Position numbers and translations under genes: made by a program | Notes under the pieces: model-generated | The model's input: only the letters and a program-made list of their open reading frames with translations | The model's database searches: none | Told to the model about the DNA's origin: nothing | From: Acidimicrobiaceae bacterium | Lineage (GTDB): Bacteria > Actinomycetota > Acidimicrobiia > Acidimicrobiales > Ilumatobacteraceae | Direction of reading: 5' to 3' | Assembly: GCA_947446815.1 (NCBI GenBank) | Contig: CANFGT010000001.1 | Coordinates: forward strand, 1 to 64,000 | DNA: 64,000 nt | In this document: one piece after another, positions 56,789-63,855 of the stretch | Numbering within the stretch: the stretch's first letter is position 1 | Layout of the letters: each line of letters opens with the position of its first letter

Positions 56789-58108
56789 CTAGTTCACGAC
56801 GGGCACTGCCACCATCCGCGTCTTGGCACCAGTTTTTGTCTTCACCGTTATTGCGACCCGACACGTTCCCTTTTTGATCCCCTTCACTGCGGTGCCAGTG
56901 ACTCGACAAATAGTCTTCGATGATTTAGCCACCACCGCGGTCACTTTGGCGCCCGAAGGAACGGTCATTTTGCCAAAGACCGCAATAGATTTTAGTGTTG
57001 CAGCTTTTTTTCTACTCACTATTGGTGCCACCTTTGGTGCGACTGTGGTGGTTGTTGCTACGGCTGCGACTGTGGTGCTCGTCGAACTAGTTGAAGACGA
57101 AGATGGAGATGTGGCCGTCACCTCGTAACGCGCAACTGCAAAAACTGGTGGTCCAGCGACGCTAATTCTTCCAGCGACGACAATTTTTGAATCGCTTTGT
57201 ATCGCCACTGCACTACCAGTATCAAAGGAGCTTGTTCCGATGTCTGTTGTTACTTTGCCGTCGGTGTCGAAGGTGGTGTCGAGGGCACCTGTTGTGGTGT
57301 AGCGAATAACAGCGAAATCAGATGAGCTGGTTCCTGCGACGACAATTTTTGAATCGCTTTGGATTGCGACTGCGTTGGCGGTGTCGGTGGTGCTTGTTCC
57401 GATGTCTGTTGTTACTTTGCCATCGGTGTCGAAGGTGGTGTCGAGTGACCCGTCTGTGTTGTAGCGCGATGCAGCAAAATCTGTTGATGAGCCGGAAGTT
57501 CCGGCAACAACAATTTTTCCATCGCCTTGAATTGCGACTGCGTTTGCAGCGTCGGCGGTGCTTGTTCCGATGTCTGTTGTTACTTTGCCGTCGGTGTCGA
57601 AGGTGGTGTCGAGTGACCCGTCAGTGTTGTAACGCGCAACAGCGAAGTTTCCGCTATTGAGAGCCATGCCACCACTCCTCCCGGCGACGACAATTTTTCC
57701 GTCGCTTTGGATTGCGACTGCGTTGGCGGTGTCGGTGGTGCTTGTTCCGATGTCTGTGGTTACTTTGCCGTCGGTGTCGAAGGTGGTGTCGAGTGACCCG
57801 TCTGTGTTGTAGCGCACGATCTCGAAATTAGCCATGTCGTCACCAACGACGAGTATTTTTCCATTGCTCTGAATTGCAATGGCTTTACCTTCGTCACCAA
57901 CGGCGACGGCTGTGGTTACTTTGCCGTCGGTGTCGAAGGTGGTGTCGAGCGCGCCATCGGCAACAGCTGTGGCCATCGATGGGATGCTTGCAATGGCAGT
58001 TATCAATACGAAGGCGGTGGCGAGAACGCGCCTTCGATTTCTATCGGTGGCTTGGTCTCCGGAATGCGACCCCATTGATGTGGTGTGGTTTCGACGGATG
58101 GTGATCAT
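56789..58108 (-). CDS. Secreted delta-60 repeat protein with Ser/Thr linker and Cys-pair C-terminal domain
   Basis: A 439-aa exported protein. The ATG at 58108 gives a long signal peptide (hydrophobic part about residues 28-48, ending ATAVA). Five to six delta-60-type repeats follow, each with GSLDTTFDTDGKVTTDIGTS and NAVAIQSDGKIVVAG, likely a beta-propeller. Then comes a Ser/Thr-rich linker and a C-terminal domain with two Cys (KTICRV, GTCRV) like that of the subtilase at 12.7 kb. Function unknown; perhaps surface-attached. Divergent from tetR, with a palindrome between them. Confidence 0.85.
   Translation of the reverse strand: MITIRRNHTTSMGSHSGDQATDRNRRRVLATAFVLITAIASIPSMATAVADGALDTTFDTDGKVTTAVAVGDEGKAIAIQSNGKILVVGDDMANFEIVRYNTDGSLDTTFDTDGKVTTDIGTSTTDTANAVAIQSDGKIVVAGRSGGMALNSGNFAVARYNTDGSLDTTFDTDGKVTTDIGTSTADAANAVAIQGDGKIVVAGTSGSSTDFAASRYNTDGSLDTTFDTDGKVTTDIGTSTTDTANAVAIQSDSKIVVAGTSSSDFAVIRYTTTGALDTTFDTDGKVTTDIGTSSFDTGSAVAIQSDSKIVVAGRISVAGPPVFAVARYEVTATSPSSSSTSSTSTTVAAVATTTTVAPKVAPIVSRKKAATLKSIAVFGKMTVPSGAKVTAVVAKSSKTICRVTGTAVKGIKKGTCRVAITVKTKTGAKTRMVAVPVVN
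57236..57950. repeat. Tandem DNA repeats encoding delta-60 units
   Basis: The string TCGGTGTCGA with its flanks occurs at 57261, 57423, 57591, 57771 and 57927, periods of 162, 168, 180 and 156 nt. Neighbouring units are almost identical over the central 50-60 nt, which suggests recent expansion or gene conversion and possible length variation between strains. Confidence 0.9.
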
Positions 58109-58390
58109 TGTGTGCCCCTGTTTTCTATTGATTCTGCGACGGTGTGGCGCTTCGGATGTCCCTCGACTTGAGACAAGTAAAAACATACTATAAGTATGTA
58201 ACTAGAGTATGCCCATGTATTTCTTCAGGCGCTTTCGGTTGAGCCTCAGGCGCAAAGGGGGCCAGGGCCCCGAGGTAAGCGGTGGCTGGCCCCGAATGAT
58301 CTGGCCGTGCGGGACATTGGAATGCTTTTGAGACTGGTATTTTCCGGCGAGGGCTACCATGACGGTGGTGATGATTTCAGTCAATAGTGG
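58109..58390. promoter_or_regulatory. Intergenic region between repeat-protein and tetR genes
   Basis: Contains the ACATACT/AGTATGT palindrome (58183-58199, listed separately) and a strong GGGGCCAG/CTGGCCCC hairpin (58258-58265 with 58286-58293). No further coding frame is supported here. Confidence 0.6.
58183..58199. promoter_or_regulatory. Perfect palindrome, candidate TetR operator
   Basis: ACATACT and AGTATGT arms around a 3-nt ATA centre. It lies between the divergent repeat-protein and tetR genes; a further half-site-like AGAGTATG is at about 58204. Suited to a TetR dimer controlling both genes. Confidence 0.55.
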
Positions 58391-59038
58391 GTGGAAATGG
58401 TGATGCGGCAACGGCGTACCGGGGCCACCGTGCGACCAGACCACCCAACCAAACAGAGGCTCGTTGAAGTGGCTGCTCGCGAGATTGTTTCAGTCGGAGT
58501 TGAAAGAGTTCAACTTGATGTTGTTCTCGCCGAGGTCGGGGTGTCTAAGGGTGCGCTGTATCACCATTTCGGATCCCTCAATGACTTGTTGATTGCTGGA
58601 GTCCTTCACGCATTCGAAGAAAGCTTTCGTGAATCAGAATTGTGGACGATCTCGTTGCGGGATAATTGCCACTCGGCACAAGAGGTGCGCGATCAACTAC
58701 GTGAAGTCATCGCTGCATCGCAGACCCCTGAACGCAGATCCTTTCGATCGCTTCGTTTACACACGCTTTCGTTGGTACGTACTCAGCCCGACCTGGCCAG
58801 TAAAATTGCTGATCGCCAAGCGGAACTGACTGACCTGATGGCCGATGCCTGTCGCAAATTCCAAGAGCGTGGATGGTCTCGTCCAGGCATTGACCCTCAT
58901 GCGGTCGCCGTCTTGATTCAGGCAATGAACTTAGGGCGAATAGTTGATGACGTTGTGGAGGACAGTCGCCGAGTGGATCCGCAGTCGTGGATTGCCTTAT
59001 TCTCTGTCGTTCTTGACAGTTTTTTCATAACTGAATAA
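58391..59038 (+). CDS. TetR family transcriptional regulator
   Basis: A 215-aa repressor. The N-terminal helix-turn-helix (residues of about 22-65) reads TKQRLVEVAAREIVSVGVER and VGVSKGALYHHFGSLNDLL. The C-terminal ligand domain is of unknown specificity. Three in-frame starts are possible (GTG 58391, ATG 58397, ATG 58403); the last has the best spaced GGTGG ribosome site. It may control the divergent secreted-protein gene. Confidence 0.9.
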   Translation: MEMVMRQRRTGATVRPDHPTKQRLVEVAAREIVSVGVERVQLDVVLAEVGVSKGALYHHFGSLNDLLIAGVLHAFEESFRESELWTISLRDNCHSAQEVRDQLREVIAASQTPERRSFRSLRLHTLSLVRTQPDLASKIADRQAELTDLMADACRKFQERGWSRPGIDPHAVAVLIQAMNLGRIVDDVVEDSRRVDPQSWIALFSVVLDSFFITE

Positions 59039-59133
59039 CTTTTTCATTAGCAAATGTCAAAAGTTCATAAGCCACGGGCTGCGGTGATGACAGAATTGTC
59101 AGAAGTTGAAAATGAAAGAGTTGCCTAAACCAA

Positions 59134-59204
59134 TGGCGGCGTGCCTCCCTTTGGTCACAGCACATAGTTGCGCGTTGCTGGTGGTGTGGTCACCGACCCG
59201 AAAC
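59134..59204 (+). pseudogene. ybaK 3'-end fragment with internal deletion
   Basis: The segment repeats ybaK 55607 onward (GGCGGCGTGCCTCCC, then TTTGGTCACAGCACA) and then jumps from the TGCGCGT area to the GTTGCTGGTGG area, dropping about 100 nt. It keeps the direction of the intact gene. It is preceded by GAGTTGCCTAAACCAAT, also found (one base different or so) before the fragment at 60.47 kb. Confidence 0.85.
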
Positions 59205-59212
59205 TCACTTAA

Positions 59213-59689
59213 TCAAGTTCTGTCTGGTCGCGGTGTTCCTGGTTGCAATCGACGAGCGCCTGGACCTTCTGTGGACATTGCATCGTCGGGGTTCACCAAT
59301 TGACATCGCTGGAATGAAAGACACCCACACCCGATACAAGTAGATAAATCGTCGCGAACACGCACTAAGTATTCAATTTGGGCAGAGAGAACTTTGTGCC
59401 ACTGCTTGCCAACTTTCGCCCAGTCCGCTTCTTTCGGCGTACGTTTCAGCGGCAGTTCATCTAATGCTTCTTTGATATTGGCGAGGGGAATGCCAACTCG
59501 CTGAGATGCCCGAATAAATGCGAGACGACGAAGCACATCACGAGAAAACTGACGATGATTTCCGGCATTTCTCGTGCTGAAGATCAGGCCTTCGCGTTCA
59601 TAAAAATGGATGGCTGAAATGGTTACTCCGCTTCGCTCTGCAACTTGGCCAATGGGGAGTTGGTCAGTTGATTTCAAATGATGTGGCAT
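59213..59689 (-). CDS. soxR: Redox-sensing regulator SoxR (MerR family)
   Basis: A 158-aa regulator. The N-terminal MerR helix-turn-helix is QLPIGQVAERSGVTISAIHFYE. The [2Fe-2S] site CX2CXCX5C is present as CIGCGCLSFQRC near the C-terminus, diagnostic of SoxR. The ATG at 59689 is preferred to the TTG just before it. It is divergent from the YciI-like/PPOX genes, with a sox box in between, so it should activate them when redox-active compounds oxidise its cluster. Confidence 0.95.
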   Translation of the reverse strand: MPHHLKSTDQLPIGQVAERSGVTISAIHFYEREGLIFSTRNAGNHRQFSRDVLRRLAFIRASQRVGIPLANIKEALDELPLKRTPKEADWAKVGKQWHKVLSAQIEYLVRVRDDLSTCIGCGCLSFQRCQLVNPDDAMSTEGPGARRLQPGTPRPDRT

Positions 59690-59705
59690 CAAGACAGAGT
59701 AGTAC

Positions 59706-59736
59706 TTGACCTCAACTTAGGTTGAGGTGCTTTCAT
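59706..59736 (+). promoter_or_regulatory. SoxR-dependent promoter with perfect sox box
   Basis: Arms ACCTCAAC and GTTGAGGT (59709-59728, 4-nt centre TTAG) match the sox box core CCTCAA/TTGAGG. They sit between a -35 TTGACC (59706-59711) and a -10 TTTCAT (59731-59736) with the long 19-nt spacer of MerR-type promoters. It drives the plus-strand genes at 59766. Confidence 0.85.
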
Positions 59737-59765
59737 GGTGGAACCCCTACGAGATTGGATTCACA

Positions 59766-60050
59766 ATGGAAAAGTACATGGTTGTCTGCAAGTTCAAGCA
59801 AGGAACAGAGATGAGCGATGTTTATGCCGTCGTCGCCGAAGAGCAAGCAAAGGCAGCTGAACTTCAAGCTGCAGGAAAAATTGGAGCAATTCATTTAGCA
59901 ACGATTTCGCGGGGGACAGTTTTTATTGAGACGAATGCAGAAACTCTTGAAGAGGCAACTGCCATTATTCAGTCGTTACCAATGGCAATGTGGTGGGATA
60001 TCGATGTGTTTCCACTCTCGGCTCCAGGAAAACCAGGTGCAAACTCATGA
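59766..60050 (+). CDS. YciI/muconolactone-isomerase-like small protein
   Basis: A 94-aa dimeric alpha/beta-barrel protein. The ATG at 59766 is chosen as it begins MEKYMVVCKFKQGTE, the first strand; an upstream TTG in frame overlaps the promoter. The C-terminal SLPMAMWWDIDVFPL resembles muconolactone isomerase and YciI relatives. Substrate unknown. First gene behind the sox box, overlapping the next by 4 nt. Confidence 0.8.
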   Translation: MEKYMVVCKFKQGTEMSDVYAVVAEEQAKAAELQAAGKIGAIHLATISRGTVFIETNAETLEEATAIIQSLPMAMWWDIDVFPLSAPGKPGANS

Positions 60051-60433
60051 GCGCATTTACCGTTGCCGAATTGGAATATCTCACCACTCAACCATTGATG
60101 CGGTTTGCATCTGCTTCGGAATCTGGACGTCCAGATGTAGCGCCCGTTGTATTTGAAGTTGATGGCTCCGACATTGTCACCGCGGGATTCGATATCACGC
60201 ACACGGTTCGATACAAAAACATTCAATCGAATCCACGAGTCTCGGTAGTCGTTGATGATCTTGCGTCAGTCAATCCATGGTCGCCACGAGGTATCAAAAT
60301 CACAGGCACAGCTGTCATTGAAGAGTTCGAAGGGTCACCGAGGTTTCGTATTTCTCCTGAAGTGATCATTAGTTGGGCGATCAACGACACGACACCCGGC
60401 ATTCCAAAAATGGAACGTCGCAAGGTTGGCTAG
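60047..60433 (+). CDS. PPOX-class F420-dependent oxidoreductase-like protein
   Basis: A 128-aa split-barrel flavin/F420-binding protein of the PPOX class. The ATG at 60047 overlaps the preceding stop (ATGA). The core shows MRFASASESGRPDVAPVVFEVDG and the RYKNIQSNPRVSVVVDDL segment. Such enzymes reduce quinones and other electrophiles with F420H2, suitable for a SoxR target. Confidence 0.85.
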   Translation: MSAFTVAELEYLTTQPLMRFASASESGRPDVAPVVFEVDGSDIVTAGFDITHTVRYKNIQSNPRVSVVVDDLASVNPWSPRGIKITGTAVIEEFEGSPRFRISPEVIISWAINDTTPGIPKMERRKVG

Positions 60434-60470
60434 AGGCATAATGCTTCAAAGGGTTGCATAAACCAATAGT

Positions 60471-60644
60471 GGCGTGCCTCCCTTTGGTCACACAACTCAA
60501 CTGCGTGTGTTCGTCGATCCGGACTTGTTGCAGTACGACGAAGTGTGGGCTGCGGCGGGAACGTGGAACGACAACTTCGGTGCGAACCCGAATGACATCG
60601 TGCGTGTTGCTGGTGGCGTCTTTACTGACCTGAAGCGCTCGTGA
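60471..60644 (+). pseudogene. ybaK 3'-end fragment (about 57 codons, open frame)
   Basis: An open segment GVPPFGHTTQLRVFVD onward to DLKRS and a TGA. By eye about 20 mismatches in 170 nt from the intact ybaK, mostly synonymous, so it comes from a related gene that was under selection rather than from a fresh copy. No 5' part is present. It is preceded by GGGTTGCATAAACCAAT, like the fragment at 59.13 kb. Confidence 0.9.
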
Positions 60645-60681
60645 CGATGTCTAAAATTGCCGCTTACTTTGGAGGGAAATT

Positions 60682-61047
60682 ATGAAGGTTGGATATGTGG
60701 TGCTGTATGTCACTGACGAGGCTTCGTGTCTGCGTTTCTGGACCGAACAGGTCGGAATGGTCGAGAAGGGCCGTAAACAAGCGGGTCAGTTCTCCATCGT
60801 TCAGGTCGGATTCGCCGGACAGGACTTTGCCTTCGAATTGGTTCCACTTGCACTGATGCAGAACAACCCCGACGGACTCGATCTTGCGACGCCATCAATT
60901 GCGTTCCGAGTTGACGATCTCGCTGCCACCCGCGACGCGCTTGTGGCGAAGGGTGTACAGGCAACCGAACTGGGTCAACATCCGGGCATCGCGTCATTTG
61001 CGTTCCCGGACAATGAAGGTCGCTGGTTCGCAGTCGTTGAGGCCTGA
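60682..61047 (+). CDS. VOC family protein (glyoxalase/dioxygenase fold)
   Basis: A 121-aa vicinal-oxygen-chelate protein. The family's pattern is seen in KVGYVVLYVTDEASCLRFW at the start and the closing FAFPDNEGRWFAVVEA with a metal-type Glu. A strong GGAGGGAAATT ribosome site precedes the ATG. Substrate unknown, perhaps a resistance or detoxification protein in this redox gene group. Confidence 0.88.
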   Translation: MKVGYVVLYVTDEASCLRFWTEQVGMVEKGRKQAGQFSIVQVGFAGQDFAFELVPLALMQNNPDGLDLATPSIAFRVDDLAATRDALVAKGVQATELGQHPGIASFAFPDNEGRWFAVVEA

Positions 61048-61160
61048 CCATCCTCTGACCAGCATTGCAATGGTCGCAGCCCACGTTCCACGGACTACGG
61101 TCAATAACTCACGTTCTTTGCGGTAGCAATGGACGTCACAACTCGAGAAGGAAAACGAAA

Positions 61161-61802
61161 ATGGCAATGAAGACTTTGACTGACATTTTGGGATGGCGCT
61201 ACGCCACAAAGAAAATGAATCCTTCGACTCCGGTCCCTCAAGAAAAAGTCGAGGCAATTGTCGAAGCCGTTCGTATGGCCCCGACATCCAGCGGTCTGCA
61301 ACCGTTTGAGCTATTCGTTATTACGAATAATGAACTTCGAGCCGAGATCGCAAAAGCTGCGAATAACCAGGCTCAAGTCACCGATGGTTCTCATCTTCTT
61401 GTTTTCGCTGCATGGGACAACTACACCGCTGAGCGAATTGACGAGGTTGTTCAACTGACCGTCGACGCCCGTGGCGACTTGCCCACATTGCGCGGATACT
61501 TCGACTTCCTGAAGGCCAACTATGTGCCGCGTGATCCAGAGATTAACTACGCACACGCTGCCCGCCAGACCTACATCGCGTTGGGATTCGCATTGATGGC
61601 CGCTGCTGAGCAGGAAGTCGACAGCACACCCATCGAGGGCTTTAATCCTGATGCTGTTGACACCATTCTTGGATTGCGTGAGCGTGGATTGCGTTCCGTC
61701 GTATTGATGCCATTGGGCTATCGCGACATGGAAGGCGATTGGTTGTTGCCAATGCCGAAAGTTCGCAAGTCCCGCGCAGCCATGGTCACAGATTTGGCAT
61801 AA
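61161..61802 (+). CDS. Nitroreductase family protein
   Basis: A 213-aa FMN-dependent nitroreductase (NfsB-like). The ATG at 61161, after GAGAAGGAAAA, is selected over an upstream in-frame start. FMN-binding features are RYATKKMNP near residue 13, RMAPTSSGLQPF, and the C-terminal LMPLGYRDMEGDW. Likely reduces quinones or nitroaromatics with NAD(P)H. Confidence 0.92.
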   Translation: MAMKTLTDILGWRYATKKMNPSTPVPQEKVEAIVEAVRMAPTSSGLQPFELFVITNNELRAEIAKAANNQAQVTDGSHLLVFAAWDNYTAERIDEVVQLTVDARGDLPTLRGYFDFLKANYVPRDPEINYAHAARQTYIALGFALMAAAEQEVDSTPIEGFNPDAVDTILGLRERGLRSVVLMPLGYRDMEGDWLLPMPKVRKSRAAMVTDLA

Positions 61803-61822
61803 GTCAGTCGGAAGGTTTCACT

Positions 61823-62227
61823 GTGAAACAGAAACTGTCGCTGATCACGCTTGGTGTCGTAGATATTGAACGATCTGTTCGTTTCTATGAATCTCTAGGT
61901 TGGGTGTCAGTAGCCCGGAACATAGGTGATGACGTGGCATTCTTCGAGATGGGCGGGGTACACCTGTCGTTGTTTGGCCGTGATGACCTAGCTGCAGAAA
62001 CAGGAATTCCACCTGCTGCTTCAGCAAGGTCATCCTCATTCACGCTTGCGCACAATGAGCCATCAGAAGCAGAAGTTGATCGTGCTTTTGAAGAGTTTCT
62101 TTTAGCTGGAGCAACCGAAGTGAAACGCCCGGCACCCACCGCGTGGGGTGGTTACTCCGGGTACGTCGCTGACCCCGATGGACACCTTTGGGAAGTCGCA
62201 TTCAACCCGTTCAGCGATTGGACTTAA
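61823..62227 (+). CDS. VOC family protein
   Basis: A 134-aa VOC protein. The GTG at 61823 is taken since GGAAGG lies 8 nt before it and the first strand KLSLITLGVVDIERSVRFYE begins there; a longer frame overlaps the nitroreductase gene. The metal-type residues are in YVADPDGHLWEVAFNP. Substrate unknown. It overlaps the end of the convergent gene by 4 nt. Confidence 0.87.
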   Translation: MKQKLSLITLGVVDIERSVRFYESLGWVSVARNIGDDVAFFEMGGVHLSLFGRDDLAAETGIPPAASARSSSFTLAHNEPSEAEVDRAFEEFLLAGATEVKRPAPTAWGGYSGYVADPDGHLWEVAFNPFSDWT

Positions 62228-62583
62228 TCGCCCCACATGGCTGATACGTCCGTCACCCACATCTTGAGTGGATGTGATGAGTAGCCAAGGGTTTTCAAAA
62301 AGAGTTCAGCTTCCTTCTGGCCAATGCTCGCAGCAGTTTCAGCACCTTCCGATGTGCGTACTTCATAACGAAGATTGAAGAACAACACCCTCTCGTCGTA
62401 GGTGAATGTTCCCTCAGCGGTGTGTGCCGATTTGAAAATGTCGTGCTCCGGCTGAGCTTTCAACAAGTACGAGCGCGATTGTTCGCTGAGATCTTTGAAT
62501 CGACCACGCGCAGTGACTCGGTAGACGCGTTCAAAACTCACACAATGAAGTGTATGACTTTTGGCAAATTTAATTCTGTTCAT
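62224..62583 (-). CDS. Unknown small protein, DUF6204-like
   Basis: A 119-aa protein. YRVTARGRFKDLSEQSRSYL and the EHDIFKSAHTAEGTFTYDERVLFFNLRYEV stretch recall a family of unknown actinobacterial proteins (DUF6204); this is by memory and uncertain. It overlaps the zinc-ribbon gene by 14 nt, so the two are translated from one mRNA behind the SAM-like riboswitch. Confidence 0.65.
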   Translation of the reverse strand: MNRIKFAKSHTLHCVSFERVYRVTARGRFKDLSEQSRSYLLKAQPEHDIFKSAHTAEGTFTYDERVLFFNLRYEVRTSEGAETAASIGQKEAELFLKTLGYSSHPLKMWVTDVSAMWGD

Positions 62584-63070
62584 CTATTTCTGCATCTGAA
62601 TCATTGAGAGTGACGGGATAGCTGCCGCCGAGGCAGAAGATGAGGTCTCTCTCAATGTCGCTCGCTTCACCTGTGCGGACGTATGGCTCAGTACCCTGGG
62701 GTGCGTGAGGTGTGCAATACAGCTCTTGAGCGATCACGTTCCCCTCATCGTCAAGACGCGTCGCGACGAATCGAGAATCCGCCCGACAAGAAACGCATTG
62801 CTTGAAGCCCGCTTTCCAAATGTGCATCCAATGCCGTTCCTCAACAATCCAGCGCTGTCCTTCGCGCCGTCGAGAATTGAGCAGTGCTATGACGTCGTCT
62901 CCGTGTGGATCGCAATGAAAGTGCATTTCCTGATTGAGGCCATCATCATCAATCAAACTTGTCATATAGGTGGCATGTGCCGTGCAGTATTCGCACGCAA
63001 TAACTTCGGACGGATTGGCAGCACTCCAATGCCGCATTGCTGTCCTGATTTTCCATTGGTATTTGTCCAT
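62570..63070 (-). CDS. Protein with two identically spaced zinc ribbons
   Basis: A 166-aa protein of unknown function. Two copies of CX2C-X23-CX2H are visible: C26, C29, C53, H56 and C92, C95, C119, H122. The identical 66-residue offset points to internal duplication. No enzyme motif is seen; a zinc-binding nucleic-acid or protein contact role is possible. ATG start with an AGAGGA ribosome site, located 20 nt after the riboswitch P1 stem. Confidence 0.78.
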   Translation of the reverse strand: MDKYQWKIRTAMRHWSAANPSEVIACEYCTAHATYMTSLIDDDGLNQEMHFHCDPHGDDVIALLNSRRREGQRWIVEERHWMHIWKAGFKQCVSCRADSRFVATRLDDEGNVIAQELYCTPHAPQGTEPYVRTGEASDIERDLIFCLGGSYPVTLNDSDAEIDEQN

Positions 63071-63090
63071 GACTGATTCCTCTTGGTGAG

Positions 63091-63200
63091 GACATCAGAG
63101 GCCCGGATGTTTGCGCAATGCGCCTCATCCCCTTGCGGGTAGCACCGTGGCCGGGTGGCTCGGTTGCTGGGTCTCCATGGGGGAGACCTCTCTTGATGTC
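63091..63200 (-). promoter_or_regulatory. SAM-I/SAM-IV-like riboswitch candidate
   Basis: On the minus strand a 10-bp P1 with one bulged A (GACATCA..GAG with CTCTGATGTC) closes a junction with P2 (GGTCTCC/GGAGACC), P3 holding GCAACC and CGGTGCTA, and P4 with a GCAA tetraloop followed by GATGAGG. CAAGAG, GCAACC, GGTGCTA and GATGAG are the boxes of the S-box/SAM-I clan; the short P2 without kink-turn fits the SAM-I/IV variant. The 3' strand CCTCT can also pair with the ribosome site AGAGG. Gene below: the zinc-ribbon protein. Confidence 0.65.
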
Positions 63201-63285
63201 GTTGTCACCGTAACGCACGGGTGGGTCACGGTTGGAGAAATATCTAATGTGGTCTGTGTCGTAATGGACGGACGGGAGAAAATTC

Positions 63286-63852
63286 ATGGGCAAGGAATTT
63301 CGGAAAGCAACTGCAGAGGATTTGTCTCTCATTTGCACGACATTTGCTCGATCCTTTTGGGATGACCCCGTGATGCGATGGCTCTTTCCCGACGATGATG
63401 TCTTTCGTGGCGGAACAGCGATGCAAGGTTTCTTCCAGCGAGTGATGGCATACGACTGCACATTGGTCACGCCTGATGTTGCTGCATTCTCGATGTGGAT
63501 TCCACCGACACGACCCGAGTTGGACGTAGACACCGGTCCAAGCGAACCACCATCAGATGAGATGCTCGCGAAGTTCATTGCACTGCGGGAGGCGCTTGTT
63601 GCAAATACTCCGGACGAAGATCACTGGTACCTGCAGATGGTCGGAACGCACCCAGATTGGCAGCGTCGCGGCATCGGGTCCACTTTGATTCGCGAAGGGC
63701 TTACTTGGGCCGCACGAGAAGGTGTGCCTGCATATCTGGAAACAGAAACGTTTGAGAATGTTGCGTACTACAGACACCTTGGTTTTGAAGTGCGCACCGA
63801 ATGGGATGTGGCTGCGGGCGGACCACATATGTGGGGCATGTGGCATCCTTGA
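63286..63852 (+). CDS. GNAT family N-acetyltransferase
   Basis: A 188-aa acetyltransferase. The acetyl-CoA loop is HPDWQRRGIGSTLIREG, followed by FENVAYYRHLGFEV typical of GNATs. Residues 1-60 resemble the type that begins RKATAEDLSLICTTFARSF. Substrate unknown. Ribosome site GGGAGAAA 6 nt before the ATG. It is divergent from the riboswitch-controlled gene. Confidence 0.9.
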   Translation: MGKEFRKATAEDLSLICTTFARSFWDDPVMRWLFPDDDVFRGGTAMQGFFQRVMAYDCTLVTPDVAAFSMWIPPTRPELDVDTGPSEPPSDEMLAKFIALREALVANTPDEDHWYLQMVGTHPDWQRRGIGSTLIREGLTWAAREGVPAYLETETFENVAYYRHLGFEVRTEWDVAAGGPHMWGMWHP

Positions 63853-63855
63853 GTC

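Noticed and set aside
57236-57950. Regular DNA repeats read as a CRISPR array
   Set aside because: Units of 156-180 nt are in one open reading frame and encode delta-60 protein repeats; no spacer pattern, no cas genes.
59106-59303. 65-codon plus-strand frame over the ybaK fragment
   Set aside because: It runs through the ybaK remnant out of frame and then antisense to soxR; no support as a gene.
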